A DNA stretch of 64,000 bases, from the NCBI RefSeq assembly GCF_003762925.1, contig NZ_RJUK01000001.1, positions 186,001 through 250,000 of the forward strand, given 5' to 3'. Below the pieces are notes generated by a model. The model saw only the letters and a program-made list of their open reading frames with translations. It ran no database searches and had not been told where the DNA came from. Origin of the DNA: Marinimicrobium koreense. GTDB lineage: Bacteria; Pseudomonadota; Gammaproteobacteria; Pseudomonadales; Cellvibrionaceae. Numbering within the stretch: position 1 is the first letter of the stretch; every line of letters starts with the position of its first letter. The position numbers and the translations under genes are program-made. This document shows, piece by piece, positions 1 through 9,384 of the stretch.

Positions 1-2671
1 CCAGGCCCTGCTGTAATTGTTCCATCTGATAGGCCATTCGGCGCGCCTTGTCGGACTCGGGGGATTCCTGACCGGTCGCGATTTCCTTGCGGATACACAG
101 CAGACGCAGGGCCTCCAGGTTCTCCGTCTGGACCGCAGATGTCAGGCTGGCCGCCCGTTCCAGGCGTTGATTCAAAATGGCCTGGCTGTCGCCGGGCCAG
201 TGCTCCACGGCCTCCAGCGCGATGCTCGCCTCTTCCTGGGCTGCGGTGGTATCGCCGCCTTCAAGGCTGGCCAATTCAAGCGCGCGCACCGCTTCGGCGG
301 CGTTGAACAGCTGCTGGCGCTGGCGCTCTTTAGCCTGGCGGCGAGCGTTTTTGTGCTGCTCATCCAGGGCTTTGAGCGTCTGGTAGAAGGCGTCATTGAG
401 GGCCTGCGCCTGCTGGCGGGGAAGCTCTTTCAGAGCCTGGAACTGGCTCTTGAGTTCATCGATCCGCGCCCGCTGTGCCCCGGGGGTATCCAGTGGTTGC
501 TGTTGCAGCGTCTTGAGTGCCTTGATCAGGGACTCCGCTTCCTCGGCCTGGGCCTGGCGCGCCTGATCGGCCGCCTCAAACTGGGCTTGCCGGCGGGCGA
601 AGATGGCGTCGCAGTGTTCGCGGAATTGCTTCCACAGGGCCTGATCTTCGCGGGGGCGGCACTGGCCGACCTGTTTCCACTGGACCTGAAGGTCTTTGGC
701 GCCTTCAATGGCCTGATGCAGATCGCTCTGCTCGCGCAATTGCTCGGCTCGTTGTACCAGTAATTCTTTTTCAGCCCGGTGCGCATCGTAGGCTTCCCCC
801 AGCTTGGCGTGCAGTTGATCCATCAGAGGCTCAAACCGCTCTTCCTGGGCTTTGACCGCCTGGCGCGGCACCGGCCAGGCATCGCGCCACTCGCGCCGTG
901 CCTGCTTGAGGGTGTGCTCGACGTCTTTCCACACTGGGCTGTCCCAGTGATAGCCGTTCAGGTAGAGCTGCACCTGCTCGATCAATTCCTCCCGCTTGGC
1001 CTGGTTGGCTTCGCGCTCTCTGGCCTGGGCTTCGAAGAACTCCTTGCAGGGCTCGAAGGCGCGATGCGAGGCCTCCTGAAACTGGTGCCACAGGTCCTCG
1101 TCGTGATGGGGCACGCCCTTGCTGACTTCCCGCCAGTCATCCTGGAGGTGATGAATCTTGCGGGCCAGCTCTTCCGGGTTCATGGTGCTGTGTTCCAGGG
1201 CCTGCATGGAGCGAATGAGTGCTTCTTTCTTGGGAGTGACCGCGAATTCATGCCAGTCGCTCAAGCGTTCAATCGCCTGATCCAGCTCCTCCAGCTTGCT
1301 CGCCAGGTGGGCCGGGATGTGCTCCAGGGTTTCCCGCTTCTCCTGGCTGGCGCGATGCAAACCCCGCGCCCGCCGTACCTGGCCGCGCTGCGCGGCACTC
1401 AGCCCCTGGCGCACCAGGCCTTCGACCTCACGAATGTGCTTGCGCTGGGATTGCTCTTTGGCCTTCTCCTGTTGCTCCAGCGCATTCAGGGCGTTTATCG
1501 CGTCCTGAACGGGGGCGGGGCGATCGTTCTCCGGCCACTGGCGGGCGGTTTTCACCAGTTGTTTGAGGACCTTGCGGGCCTGTGCGCTCTGCTCCGGCTG
1601 ATTCAATTGGGGGGTCCACTGTTCCAGAGGGCCGTGCTCGCGCAGAAGTGCCAACAGCTCGTTCAGCTGGTGAATCTGGCGCTCCAACGATTCGCGCTCG
1701 CGCTTGGGTAAGGCATCGGTTTCCAGGGCTTTCAGCGATTCGCCGGCGCTATTGAGCTGTTCGGGCCACTGGTCACCGAGCAGTGTCTCCCTGTCAGCGC
1801 TGTACAGTTCGCTACCGAACTGCTTGAGTTGGGCGTGAAGCTCGGTCAGTCGGTTTTGCGCCTCGCTCTGGCGGGCCTGCTCGGCTTCTTCCCGAGCCGC
1901 CAGTTGTGCCTCCAGCTCGGCCCGTTCGGTCTGTTTGTCGCGATACTGATCCAGTGCCTGCTGGTAGCGTTGGGCAAGTTCCTGCGGCGGGGTAATGGGC
2001 AGGGCGGTCCAGTCCTGATGCAGCTTGTCGAGCTTGGCGTCGAACAGCGGGTCCTGTTCGGTGCGCAGCAGTTGCTCGAGCTTCTCACAGATCACCAGCG
2101 CGTGGGCTTCGGCCTCGGCACGTCGGGCGTCCTCCGCCTTGAAGGCCTCCAGTCGCTGTTTGGCGAGCTTGTACACGGTTTTGTCCCGACCCTGGGCGGC
2201 TTTGTGCAGTTTTTCCAGCTCCGGGCGGGTGGTGATTTTCTCGGCCGCTGCCCGACGGATCTGGATGCTGGCCCCGTTCACCGCCAGCTCCAGCAGCAGT
2301 TCGGGCTCGTTGATCTGTTCGAGTACCGCCTGGCCGGCCCGGGACGAGTAGCTGCTCAGGGCCAGTAACTGGGCCTCATCGGACACCGCTTTGGACAGTT
2401 CTTCCAGACTCAGGTGCTCTTCTTCCAGTAATTGGCCGATGCGCTTGCGCGCGGCCTGCTGGAGGCGGCCGTTGCCATCACCGAGCGAGAGGTTGAGCAG
2501 GGTCTGGTTGTAGCTCAGGTGGTTCAGGGCCGCCTCGCGCAGCGCTTCCTGGGTGTCGCTCTGTACCAGCGCCAGCAACTCCGACTCGGGGCGGTCTTCC
2601 AGCGCCTTGATCTGCTCGTCCAGAGAAGGTTGCTTGTTACGGGAACCAAATAGTCGCTTCAGTGGTGACAT
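1..2671 (-). CDS. DUF349 domain-containing coiled-coil protein (3' end outside window)
   Basis: Reading the minus strand from an ATG at 2671 gives one open frame of about 890 codons that runs off the window edge without a stop. It begins MSPLKRLFGSRNKQPSLDEQ. The protein is very rich in Glu, Gln, Ala and Arg and is almost entirely helical or coiled-coil. Repeated motifs of the type W-x3-G-x(4-6)-D-x2-LW-x2-F, the DUF349 signature, are seen near residues 520-540 and 660-690. Proteins of this build, about 900 residues long, are found in Pseudomonas and relatives; their cellular role is not known to me. The C-terminus is missing only because the window ends. Long open frames on the plus strand here are shadows created by the GC-rich helical composition. 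The family call is firm, the function unknown. Confidence 0.85.
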   Translation of the reverse strand, partial: MSPLKRLFGSRNKQPSLDEQIKALEDRPESELLALVQSDTQEALREAALNHLSYNQTLLNLSLGDGNGRLQQAARKRIGQLLEEEHLSLEELSKAVSDEAQLLALSSYSSRAGQAVLEQINEPELLLELAVNGASIQIRRAAAEKITTRPELEKLHKAAQGRDKTVYKLAKQRLEAFKAEDARRAEAEAHALVICEKLEQLLRTEQDPLFDAKLDKLHQDWTALPITPPQELAQRYQQALDQYRDKQTERAELEAQLAAREEAEQARQSEAQNRLTELHAQLKQFGSELYSADRETLLGDQWPEQLNSAGESLKALETDALPKRERESLERQIHQLNELLALLREHGPLEQWTPQLNQPEQSAQARKVLKQLVKTARQWPENDRPAPVQDAINALNALEQQEKAKEQSQRKHIREVEGLVRQGLSAAQRGQVRRARGLHRASQEKRETLEHIPAHLASKLEELDQAIERLSDWHEFAVTPKKEALIRSMQALEHSTMNPEELARKIHHLQDDWREVSKGVPHHDEDLWHQFQEASHRAFEPCKEFFEAQAREREANQAKREELIEQVQLYLNGYHWDSPVWKDVEHTLKQARREWRDAWPVPRQAVKAQEERFEPLMDQLHAKLGEAYDAHRAEKELLVQRAEQLREQSDLHQAIEGAKDLQVQWKQVGQCRPREDQALWKQFREHCDAIFARRQAQFEAADQARQAQAEEAESLIKALKTLQQQPLDTPGAQRARIDELKSQFQALKELPRQQAQALNDAFYQTLKALDEQHKNARRQAKERQRQQLFNAAEAVRALELASLEGGDTTAAQEEASIALEAVEHWPGDSQAILNQRLERAASLTSAVQTENLEALRLLCIRKEIATGQESPESDKARRMAYQMEQLQQGL

Positions 2672-2727
2672 AAGAGTACAGGCTCGTCTGGGAAGTTCTT
2701 GGTTATTGTACGCCGTCGGGCGTGTCG

Positions 2728-3834
2728 TCAGTCCTGAATCAACCCGTACTGGCTGCGCAGGGTGTCGATAATCTCCGCCCGCGGGTTATCCGACAGCGCC
2801 AGCGGGCGGCCAATGATTTTCTCCGCAATACCCACATAGGTATCGGACACGCGCATCATCACCTCCCGGGGCAGTTCGGTCTGTTCGGCCAGCGCGGTGC
2901 GTTCGTCCATACGGCTTTTATCCAGCAGCACATCCGGGTCATCAAAGTAGTGTAGCAACTCCTGCCGGAAGGCTTCTTTGGACTGCTCGACAACTTTGCC
3001 CTCCCGGTATTGGGCGCCGTCCCAGATACGGGATGAGTCCGGCGTACCGACTTCGTCCATATAGATCAGCTTTTCCTGACCCTCGGCATTGCGGACATAG
3101 CCAAACTCGAACTTGGTGTCGACGAAAATCTGGTCGATCGTGGCCAGATCGTCGCTGATTACCCCAAAGCCCTCTTTGAGCAAGCGCTCGTAGGCGTCGA
3201 TATCGCTGGGTGAGCGGAAGTTGAAGGCCTGATAGTGCCGCTCCAGATCGGCGCGGCTGATGTTGACGTCATCCGCCTCCGGCACACCATCCAGACCCTT
3301 GAGAATGCCTTTGGTGGAGGGGGTGATCAGCAGCTCGGGCAGTTTCTGGTCCCGCTCCAGCCCGTCGGGCAGAGTGATACCGCAGAAGGTGCGCTCACCC
3401 TTGTCGTAGGCGCGCCACATGGAGCCGGTGATGTACTGGCGGCAGATGGCCTCGATCATCACCGGTTGGGCTTTCTGCACAATCCACACCAGAGGGTGGG
3501 GAATATCCAGAATGTGGCTGTCGGCCAGCCCCTCTTCGCGAAAGCGCTGGAACCAGTGATTGGAAATGGCGTTCAGCGCCGCGCCCTTGCCGGGTACGCC
3601 GTTCATGCCGCCTTCGCCTTTCCAGAGGCATTCGAAGGCAGAAATCCGGTCGCTGATGACCATGATCGCCAGGGGGGTGTCCGGGGCGACGGGGTAGCCT
3701 TTTTCCCGGATCAGGCGCTCGCTGTCGGCGGTGGTCAGCCAGTAAACCGAGCGGACCTTGCCGCTGTGCACGGGCCGGTCGGTCCGGATGGGAAGGTCGT
3801 TATTTACTGCCAGTACTGAGTCCGCAAGCCGCAT
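2728..3834 (-). CDS. purC: Phosphoribosylaminoimidazole-succinocarboxamide synthase
   Basis: PurC joins aspartate to CAIR using ATP to make SAICAR in cytoplasmic purine synthesis. The 368-residue product is of the longer PurC type (about 365 residues), not the 237-residue E. coli type. Recognisable blocks are SGKVRSVY near the N-terminus (nucleotide binding), [27 protein letters not shown], and the [14 protein letters not shown] and DTKFEFGY stretches. I chose the ATG at 3834 ([15 protein letters not shown]); a GTG at 3861 would add nine residues that do not look conserved. The gene stands alone between the DUF349 gene and a REP-like hairpin, so it probably has its own promoter. Confidence 0.95.
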   Translation of the reverse strand: MRLADSVLAVNNDLPIRTDRPVHSGKVRSVYWLTTADSERLIREKGYPVAPDTPLAIMVISDRISAFECLWKGEGGMNGVPGKGAALNAISNHWFQRFREEGLADSHILDIPHPLVWIVQKAQPVMIEAICRQYITGSMWRAYDKGERTFCGITLPDGLERDQKLPELLITPSTKGILKGLDGVPEADDVNISRADLERHYQAFNFRSPSDIDAYERLLKEGFGVISDDLATIDQIFVDTKFEFGYVRNAEGQEKLIYMDEVGTPDSSRIWDGAQYREGKVVEQSKEAFRQELLHYFDDPDVLLDKSRMDERTALAEQTELPREVMMRVSDTYVGIAEKIIGRPLALSDNPRAEIIDTLRSQYGLIQD

Positions 3835-3958
3835 AGTCGAAGATCCGAAAGTCCGCCGCACACGTCAGGCTGCGTGCGCTGAAATAGTCCAGGGCGCCGG
3901 GCCGCGCCAAACGCCGGATGATAGCAGATTTACGGGGTATAGGCAGGTGGCCTTGGGA

Positions 3959-4033
3959 ATGGTGGTGACGGCGGATGCCGTGCTACCCGTAGGGCGGATA
4001 AGCGCGTAAGCGTGCATCCGCCGTCACCACCAT
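3959..4033. repeat. REP-like palindrome with 20-bp arms
   Basis: Positions 3959-3978 and 4014-4033 are perfect 20-bp inverted repeats (ATGGTGGTGACGGCGGATGC and its complement). Between them lies GTAGGGCGGATAAGCGCGTAAGCG, a type of short repeat common between genes in gammaproteobacteria. The right arm touches the stop codon of the minus-strand oxidoreductase gene, so its transcript would end in this hairpin. There is no T-run, so it is not a classical terminator; it may protect the 3' end or simply be a REP insertion. Confidence 0.7.
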
Positions 4034-5031
4034 CAATCGCGGCGCCGTAATTCGGAGAGTATTTGCAGTGCGTGCACACGCGCCGCCGGGTCGTACACAT
4101 CAATGGTAAACATAAACTCATCAAAGGGCAGCTCCCGGCACAGAGCTTCCAGATCTTCCCGCACGGTATCGGGGCCACCGACCACCGCCAGGCTGAGAAA
4201 GTCCTTTACGGCGGCCTCTTCCTCGGGCGACCACAGCGGTGTCATATCCTCTACCGGCGGCTTCAACCACAGCGGCTGGCCGCGCAGCAGGGCCAGAATG
4301 CGCTGATGGCTGGTTGTGGCCAGGTAACGCGCTTCGGCATCGGTGTCCGCCGCAATCAGTGGAATCCCCAGAATGGCGTAAGGTTTGTCCAATACCTCAG
4401 AAGGCTGAAAATTTTCCCGGTAGACATGCAGGGCTTCACGGACCAGGCGCGGTGCGAAGTGGCCGGCGAAGGCGTAGGGTAGGCCTTTCTGCGCGGCAAG
4501 CTGTGCGCTGAACAGACTGGAACCCAGCAGCCAGATGGGCACTTCGGTGCCGGCGCCGGGAATGGCTTTGAGTTTCTGGCCGGGTTTCAGGGGCGCGAGC
4601 AGTTGCTGTAGTAACCCGACGTCCTGTGGGAAGTCGTCGGCGGAACGCATATCCCGGCGCAGCGCTCGCATGGTGATGGCGTCGGTGCCGGGCGCGCGGC
4701 CCAGACCCAGTTCAATGCGCCCCGGGTAGAGGCTGGCGAGGGTGCCAAATTGTTCGGCGATCACCAGCGGCGGGTGGTTGGGCAGCATGATGCCGCCGGA
4801 GCCGACCTTAATGCGTTCAGTGCCCCCGGCGATGTGGCCGATCAACACGGAGGTCGCGGAGCTGGCAATGCCTTCCATGTTGTGGTGTTCGGCCAGCCAG
4901 AAGCGTTCGAAGCCGAGTTGGTCCGCTTTTTGGGCGTAGCGAAGCGTGTCCCGTAGTGTTTCAGTGATGGAGCCGTCTTCTCTGACCGAAGCGAGTTCGA
5001 GTAGCGAGAATGTCTTTTCTTGGAGCAGCAT
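4033..5031 (-). CDS. LLM-class flavin-dependent oxidoreductase (YhbW-like)
   Basis: A 332-residue luciferase-like monooxygenase with the family TIM-barrel marks. These are [19 protein letters not shown] near residue 45, the [22 protein letters not shown] block near residue 77 and [12 protein letters not shown] near residue 107. Members of this MsnO8/YhbW-type group bind FMN and act on unknown small substrates. GGAGA lies just upstream of the ATG at 5031, supporting the start. The gene is monocistronic, bounded downstream by a REP-like palindrome and upstream by hairpin pair A/B. The substrate cannot be read from the sequence. Confidence 0.88.
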   Translation of the reverse strand: MLLQEKTFSLLELASVREDGSITETLRDTLRYAQKADQLGFERFWLAEHHNMEGIASSATSVLIGHIAGGTERIKVGSGGIMLPNHPPLVIAEQFGTLASLYPGRIELGLGRAPGTDAITMRALRRDMRSADDFPQDVGLLQQLLAPLKPGQKLKAIPGAGTEVPIWLLGSSLFSAQLAAQKGLPYAFAGHFAPRLVREALHVYRENFQPSEVLDKPYAILGIPLIAADTDAEARYLATTSHQRILALLRGQPLWLKPPVEDMTPLWSPEEEAAVKDFLSLAVVGGPDTVREDLEALCRELPFDEFMFTIDVYDPAARVHALQILSELRRRD

Positions 5032-5100
5032 ACATCGGTCTCCAGTTTTGTCGTGATGTTCTGTGATGTGTAGAAAGGGAGCTTCGCGGTGAGGGGCTGC

Positions 5101-5199
5101 GGCTGGGTATACCCTTCCGAGACACGCCGTGAATACATCCTTGTAGGCTCATCACCCGCCATCCAGGCGGGTGACGGTCTCGGAAGGGTATACCCAGCC
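5101..5199 (+). repeat. Conserved-core long hairpin, copy A
   Basis: Outer arms 5101-5122 and 5178-5199 are a perfect 22-bp inverted repeat (starting GGCTGGGTATACCC). Inside are the core GACACGCCGTGAATACATCC followed by TTGTAGGCTC, and a small hairpin TCACCCGCC/GGCGGGTGA. The core orientation is defined here as plus. Copy A is the left half of a pair with copy B 63 bp away. It sits between the 5' end of the LLM oxidoreductase gene and the 3' end of ydiJ. Confidence 0.9.
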
Positions 5200-5262
5200 T
5201 CCGCGGTGCAAGCGTATCGTTTCGGGAAATAGCACCCAAGATAGTACTGGCACTGAGGCCCG

Positions 5263-5359
5263 AGGAGGGGAAAGCCTTTCAAGACCGTAGAGCGGGGGAC
5301 CCGCGATCCGAGCCCCCAGGGATGGGTTAACGGCGTGTCTTGAAAGGCTTTCCCCTCCT
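5263..5359 (-). repeat. Conserved-core long hairpin, copy B
   Basis: Arms 5263-5285 and 5337-5359 form a perfect 23-bp inverted repeat (starting AGGAGGGGAAAGCC) unrelated to the arms of copy A. The core is in minus orientation and reads GACACGCCGTTAACCCATCC then CTGGGGGCTC on that strand. The inner hairpin is of the GCGGG-TCC-CCCGC type. The gap between A and B carries the box TTTCGGGAAATAGCACC, which recurs between C and D and, slightly altered, between F and G. Confidence 0.9.
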
Positions 5360-5386
5360 TGGGCCGGGCGTTATGCACCTTTTACT

Positions 5387-8300
5387 TCACATCTGCGCCA
5401 ACAACACCTGCACAGGATGGGGAATGGCGACATCGTCAATGCGTTTCACCTGAGAACGGCAGGAGTAACCGGTGGCAGTCAGTTTTCCCTCGTGTTCCGG
5501 ATTTGCCAAGACCTCTGCCCATGATAGACCGTAAATTCTCTTCGACGTTTCAACGTTACTGGCCTCGTGCCCGTAAGTGCCCGCCATACCGCAACAACCG
5601 GTATCGATCACATTCAGGGTCTGTCCCAATGCACCGAACACCGCCTGCCAATCCTTGATCGATCCGGCCGCGTTGGTTTTTTCCGTGCAGTGGGCCAACA
5701 GCGAATAATCTCCCGGCTGCAACAAATTCGCGCGCGCTTCGAGCTGCGCTTTCTGCTCTGCCAGCCACTCCTGCAACAGGGCCACCTCAGGCGCCTCTTT
5801 GCCCAACACCTTCTGGTACTCGCTGCGATAAGCGAGGGTCATGGACGGCTCCAGTCCCACCAGAGGAATACCACTGCGGGCGAGATCGTTCAGGTGCTCG
5901 GCGTTTTTCACCGCCGCCTTGGCGAAGGGGCCGAGGAAACCGTGGACGTGGAGTGGTTTGCCGTTGGGTTTGAAAGGCGCCACCAGCGGCGTGAAGCCCA
6001 GCTTGGTCAGCAGGTCGAGGCTGTCCAATACCAACTGGGTTTCAAAATAGCTGGTGAAGGCGTCCTGCACCAGAATTACCGCTTTATCCCGCTGCTCTTG
6101 AGTGAGCGCCGCAATATTCTGGGCGCTGGCGTAACGGATTTTGCGTGTCTGCAGTTCGTTGTCCAGGGAGACGCCGGTAAGCAGCGGGCTGTCCACCATG
6201 CCGGCCACTTTGGCCATGAGGGCCTGCATAAACCGGGGCTTCATCAGGCCGTTGTACAGCCAGGGCACCTTGGCCAAGGTGGGCACCATAAATTCCAGCC
6301 CGCCGATAAAATAATCTTTCAATGGGCGCAGGTAGCGACCGTAATACAGCTCCAGAAACTTGCTGCGGAAGCTGGGTACGTCCACCTTGATGGGGCACTG
6401 ACCGGTGCAGGACTTACAGGCCAGACAGCCCATCATGGACTCGTGGACTTCGTGGGAAAAGTCGTATTCGCCGCGCTTTTTGCCAATGGTGTTTTTGATG
6501 CGCGTCGGCAGGTTCAACAGGAACGACTGCTGGCGCGTCGCTTCGGATTCCTCGATCGCGTTCACGTCCCGCTCGCTCAACTGCTTGAGCCACTCGCGCA
6601 CCAATGAGGCCCGACCTTTGGGGGTGTGGGTGCGCAGGCGCGTGCCTTTCCAGGAGGGGCACATGGCGTCGTTGGGGTTCCAGTTGTGGCACTGACCATT
6701 GCCGTTGCAGTGCATGCCCTCGCTGTAACCTTCCCAGACCTGCACCGGAATTTTCCGGTCCTGCTGACCGCGGGTGGTGACGCCGTCAATCTTGAGCAGT
6801 TCCAACTCCGGCGCGGGCGTGGCAATTTTGCCCGGATTCAACTGATTGCGCGGATCGAAGGCGGCTTTCAGTCGTTGCAACTGCGGGTAGAGTTCGCCGA
6901 AAAATTCCGGCGCGTATTCGGCGCGCACGCCCTTGCCGTGTTCGCCCCAGAGCAGGCCTTTGTATTTTTTGACCAGCTCAACCACTTGGTCGGTGATCGG
7001 GCGGATCAGGGCTTCCTGTTCCGGATCTTTCATGTCGATGGCGGGGCGCACGTGGAGTACTCCCGCGTCCACATGGCCGAACATGCCGTAGGTCATGCCG
7101 CGCTCATCCAGTACCTGACGGAACTCCATGATGAAGTCGGCCAGGTTTTCCGGCGGCACAGCGGTATCTTCCACGAAGGGAATGGGACGGGCTTCACCTT
7201 CGGCATTGCCCAACAGGCCCACGGATTTTTTGCGCATGGCCCAGATTTTTGCGACCGACGCCGAACCCCATGCGAGGCTGTAACCCAAGCGGCCTTTACT
7301 GACATCGGTGTCGGCATCCAGTTGATCGGTCAGCGCTTTGACCGCGGCTTCCAGTTCTTCCTCGCTGTCGGCGGTGTACTCCACCAGGTTGATGCCCTGA
7401 ATCGGCTCGCCGCTCTCCGCTGGCGGAAAGAACTCGGACACGCTGTGCCAGACGATGTCGTTCATCGCCAGATTGAGCACCTTCGAGTCCACGGTTTCGA
7501 TGGCGGTGGGTTCGGCTTTCATCAGCTCGGTGGCATCGCGCAGCGCCGCGTTAAAGTCCCGGTAGTTAACATTCACCAACGCGGAGACCTTGGGGATGGG
7601 CAGCAGGTTGAGCTTGGCCTCGGCGATAAAGCCCAGGGTGCCTTCGCTGCCGCACAGCACGCTGTTCAGATCAAAGCGACCTTCGGGTGTGCGCACATGG
7701 GCAAAATCGTAGCCGGTCAGGCAGCGATTGAGCTTGGGAAATTTGGCGTCGATCAGCTCGGCGTGGTCGGTGTGAATCTGATTGAGTGTCTTGTGTACCT
7801 CGCCCGGGCGATCCTCGCGCTGGCTGACTTCGGTCAGCTCGGCGTCGTCCATGGGGCGGGAGGTCCAGTCGCTGCCGTCGAGCAATACGGTACGCAGCTC
7901 CAGCACGTGGTCCCGGGTTTTGCCGTAGCGGCAGGAGCCCTGGCCGGAGGCGTCGGTGTTGATCATGCCGCCGATGGTGGCCCGGTTGCTGGTGGACAGA
8001 TCCGGGGCGAAGAACAGTCCGTGGGGCTTGAGGGCCGCGTTCAACTGGTCTTTCACCACGCCGCATTGGACCCGCGCCCAGCGCTCCTCGACGTTGATTT
8101 CGAGGATCTGGTTCATGTATTTGGAGGTGTCCACCACCAGTCCGTCGGTGAGGGACTGGCCATTGGTGCCGGTGCCGCCACCGCGGGGGCTCAAGACGAT
8201 GTCCTGATAATCGGGCTGGTCGCTGAGCCGGGCCAGGATCACCAGGTCGTCCACGTTTTTGGGGTAGATGACGCCCTGGGGCAGGACTTGGTAGATGGAG

Positions 8301-8434
8301 TTGTCGGTCGCCAGCACGGTGCGGTTGGCGTAGTCCGGGTTCAGGTCGCCCTGAAAGTCGGATTGGCGCAGGGCCTCAATAAACGCGAGGTAGCGGCTCT
8401 GGACGGGGGAGGTATGGCGTATGCTCGGTATCAT
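5387..8434 (-). CDS. ydiJ: FAD-binding dehydrogenase with 4Fe-4S domain (YdiJ family)
   Basis: A 1015-residue fusion. It has an N-terminal FAD-binding type 4 domain (about residues 45-290, with SPRGGGTGTNGQSLTDGLVV near residue 80) and an FAD-oxidase C-terminal domain to about residue 560. A ferredoxin-like segment follows with CLACKSCTGQCP near residue 667, then a C-terminal cysteine-rich domain with CCGMAGTYGHE near residue 950. This is the architecture of E. coli YdiJ, reported as a D-2-hydroxyglutarate dehydrogenase. It would oxidise a D-2-hydroxyacid in the cytoplasm and pass electrons through FAD and Fe-S to a carrier. The ATG at 8434 gives the normal family N-terminus. The gene is monocistronic and bracketed by two composite repeats (A/B and C/D) in the same orientation. 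Confidence 0.92.
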   Translation of the reverse strand: MIPSIRHTSPVQSRYLAFIEALRQSDFQGDLNPDYANRTVLATDNSIYQVLPQGVIYPKNVDDLVILARLSDQPDYQDIVLSPRGGGTGTNGQSLTDGLVVDTSKYMNQILEINVEERWARVQCGVVKDQLNAALKPHGLFFAPDLSTSNRATIGGMINTDASGQGSCRYGKTRDHVLELRTVLLDGSDWTSRPMDDAELTEVSQREDRPGEVHKTLNQIHTDHAELIDAKFPKLNRCLTGYDFAHVRTPEGRFDLNSVLCGSEGTLGFIAEAKLNLLPIPKVSALVNVNYRDFNAALRDATELMKAEPTAIETVDSKVLNLAMNDIVWHSVSEFFPPAESGEPIQGINLVEYTADSEEELEAAVKALTDQLDADTDVSKGRLGYSLAWGSASVAKIWAMRKKSVGLLGNAEGEARPIPFVEDTAVPPENLADFIMEFRQVLDERGMTYGMFGHVDAGVLHVRPAIDMKDPEQEALIRPITDQVVELVKKYKGLLWGEHGKGVRAEYAPEFFGELYPQLQRLKAAFDPRNQLNPGKIATPAPELELLKIDGVTTRGQQDRKIPVQVWEGYSEGMHCNGNGQCHNWNPNDAMCPSWKGTRLRTHTPKGRASLVREWLKQLSERDVNAIEESEATRQQSFLLNLPTRIKNTIGKKRGEYDFSHEVHESMMGCLACKSCTGQCPIKVDVPSFRSKFLELYYGRYLRPLKDYFIGGLEFMVPTLAKVPWLYNGLMKPRFMQALMAKVAGMVDSPLLTGVSLDNELQTRKIRYASAQNIAALTQEQRDKAVILVQDAFTSYFETQLVLDSLDLLTKLGFTPLVAPFKPNGKPLHVHGFLGPFAKAAVKNAEHLNDLARSGIPLVGLEPSMTLAYRSEYQKVLGKEAPEVALLQEWLAEQKAQLEARANLLQPGDYSLLAHCTEKTNAAGSIKDWQAVFGALGQTLNVIDTGCCGMAGTYGHEASNVETSKRIYGLSWAEVLANPEHEGKLTATGYSCRSQVKRIDDVAIPHPVQVLLAQM

Positions 8435-8538
8435 CTGGTCGTTACGGCTCTCGACAATGGGTGCAATATTCTACGGGTTTGGGGTGGGTTTCTCCAATTC
8501 TCGTATGGTGTTTTTGAGCTTCGTAGTGGACGCTCCGC

Positions 8539-8633
8539 CTGGGTATACCCTCACGAGACACGCCGTAAATACATCCATGTAGGCTCATCACCCGCCGTCC
8601 AGGCGGGTGACGGTCTCGTGAGGGTATACCCAG
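8539..8633 (+). repeat. Conserved-core long hairpin, copy C
   Basis: Arms 8539-8558 and 8614-8633 form a perfect 20-bp inverted repeat (CTGGGTATACCCTCACGAGA). They are close to the arms of A but changed at the inner end (TCACGAGA instead of TTCCGAGA), with the matching change in the opposite arm. The core reads GACACGCCGTAAATACATCC, then ATGTAGGCTC, with inner hairpin TCACCCGCC/GGCGGGTGA. It lies about 105 bp upstream of the ydiJ start. Confidence 0.9.
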
Positions 8634-8722
8634 CCTCCGCAGTGCCAACTTCTCGTTCAGGGAAATAGCACCTAACGGTTAAATTGCCGGCGAACGCCCG
8701 AGGTTGTTTGTGATGCTGAGGG

Positions 8723-8825
8723 CCGTGAAGGGGATCTTCTTTCAAGACCGTGGAGCGGGGGACCCGCGATTCGAGCCCCCAGGGATGGGTTTACGGCGTG
8801 TCTTGAAAGAAGATCCCCTTCACGG
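8723..8825 (-). repeat. Conserved-core long hairpin, copy D
   Basis: Arms 8723-8748 and 8800-8825 are a perfect 26-bp inverted repeat beginning CCGTGAAGGGGATC. The core is in minus orientation, with the GCGGG-TCC-CCCGC type inner hairpin as in B. The segment between C and D carries TTCAGGGAAATAGCACC, matching the A/B spacer. The outer flank GGTCCGGACGTTATGCC resembles that of B (GGGCCGGGCGTTATGC), so A+B and C+D are two copies of one composite unit of about 290 bp. Confidence 0.9.
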
Positions 8826-8886
8826 TCCGGACGTTATGCCAGTTTGGGCCTGTTGTCAGGATTTGCCGCCAACAACTTATCCGCTG

Positions 8887-9294
8887 CTAAACCCGACTCC
8901 CCAGCTGCAACGCAATCACCACCCAAATGGCCACCAACAACAGGTTGCTCGCCATAAATGCTATGAACCTATGCATTACGTTGTTGTAGCCCATATGGAT
9001 GAGACCGTGCACCACCCGCAGCGCCACAAACCCCCAGGCCAGCGCCACCGGGCCATTGAGTCCCATGGCCAGACTGGTGACGCAGGCGAGGTAGAACAGG
9101 ATCGGCACCTGAAACAGGTTGTCATAATGACGCGCCGCCGCCAGCGCCCGTGCCGGAGCGGCCTGATCTGGCGGGTAGAGCCGAAAATAGCCAATTGACA
9201 CCGTGCCCTTACGCACCGCCAAGATCCGCAGGGTCAGCAAATAGAGAGCGACGCAGAGCGTCCAGAACATCAGGGCGAGCATGGGTTTCAGCAT
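8887..9294 (-). CDS. MAPEG family integral membrane protein
   Basis: A 135-residue protein with four predicted membrane helices (about residues 5-27, 60-82, 83-103 and 112-132). The MAPEG family hallmark is present: polar [20 protein letters not shown] between helices 1 and 2, and [18 protein letters not shown] before the last helix. MAPEG proteins include microsomal glutathione transferases and many bacterial members of unknown substrate. The gene is transcribed divergently from fabV, with the single hairpin E in the shared upstream region. Family assignment is good, enzymatic role unknown. Confidence 0.82.
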   Translation of the reverse strand: MLKPMLALMFWTLCVALYLLTLRILAVRKGTVSIGYFRLYPPDQAAPARALAAARHYDNLFQVPILFYLACVTSLAMGLNGPVALAWGFVALRVVHGLIHMGYNNVMHRFIAFMASNLLLVAIWVVIALQLGSRV

Positions 9295-9384
9295 GATTTC
9301 TCCTTTATATGACGCAAGGTTCCGCAGGTTGGACCAAACTCCGCTAAAGGCAAGCAGGGCGCCGTTTTACCTCGGAGGGCAGGG

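Noticed and set aside
17-2653. Chain of long plus-strand open frames (17-763, 779-1711, 1829-2368, 2432-2653)
   Set aside because: They are antisense shadows of the DUF349 coiled-coil gene; the minus-strand frame is continuous and its repeats are recognisable, while the plus frames have Leu/Gly-rich nonsense composition.
5101-5359. Integron attC sites as an explanation for the long palindromes with conserved loops
   Set aside because: attC sites need RYYYAAC/GTTRRRY ends, and arrays of small cassettes next to an integrase. GTTATGC near copies B and D does not fit GTTRRRY, the copies are scattered among core genes and no integrase is present.
4842-5378. 178-residue minus-strand frame, and similar small frames over the other hairpins
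   Set aside because: They are translated from the A/B hairpins plus part of the LLM gene in the wrong frame; the same peptide strings recur wherever the repeat occurs.
6626-8668. 680-residue plus-strand open frame
   Set aside because: It is antisense to ydiJ, runs into hairpin C, and has no recognisable domain.
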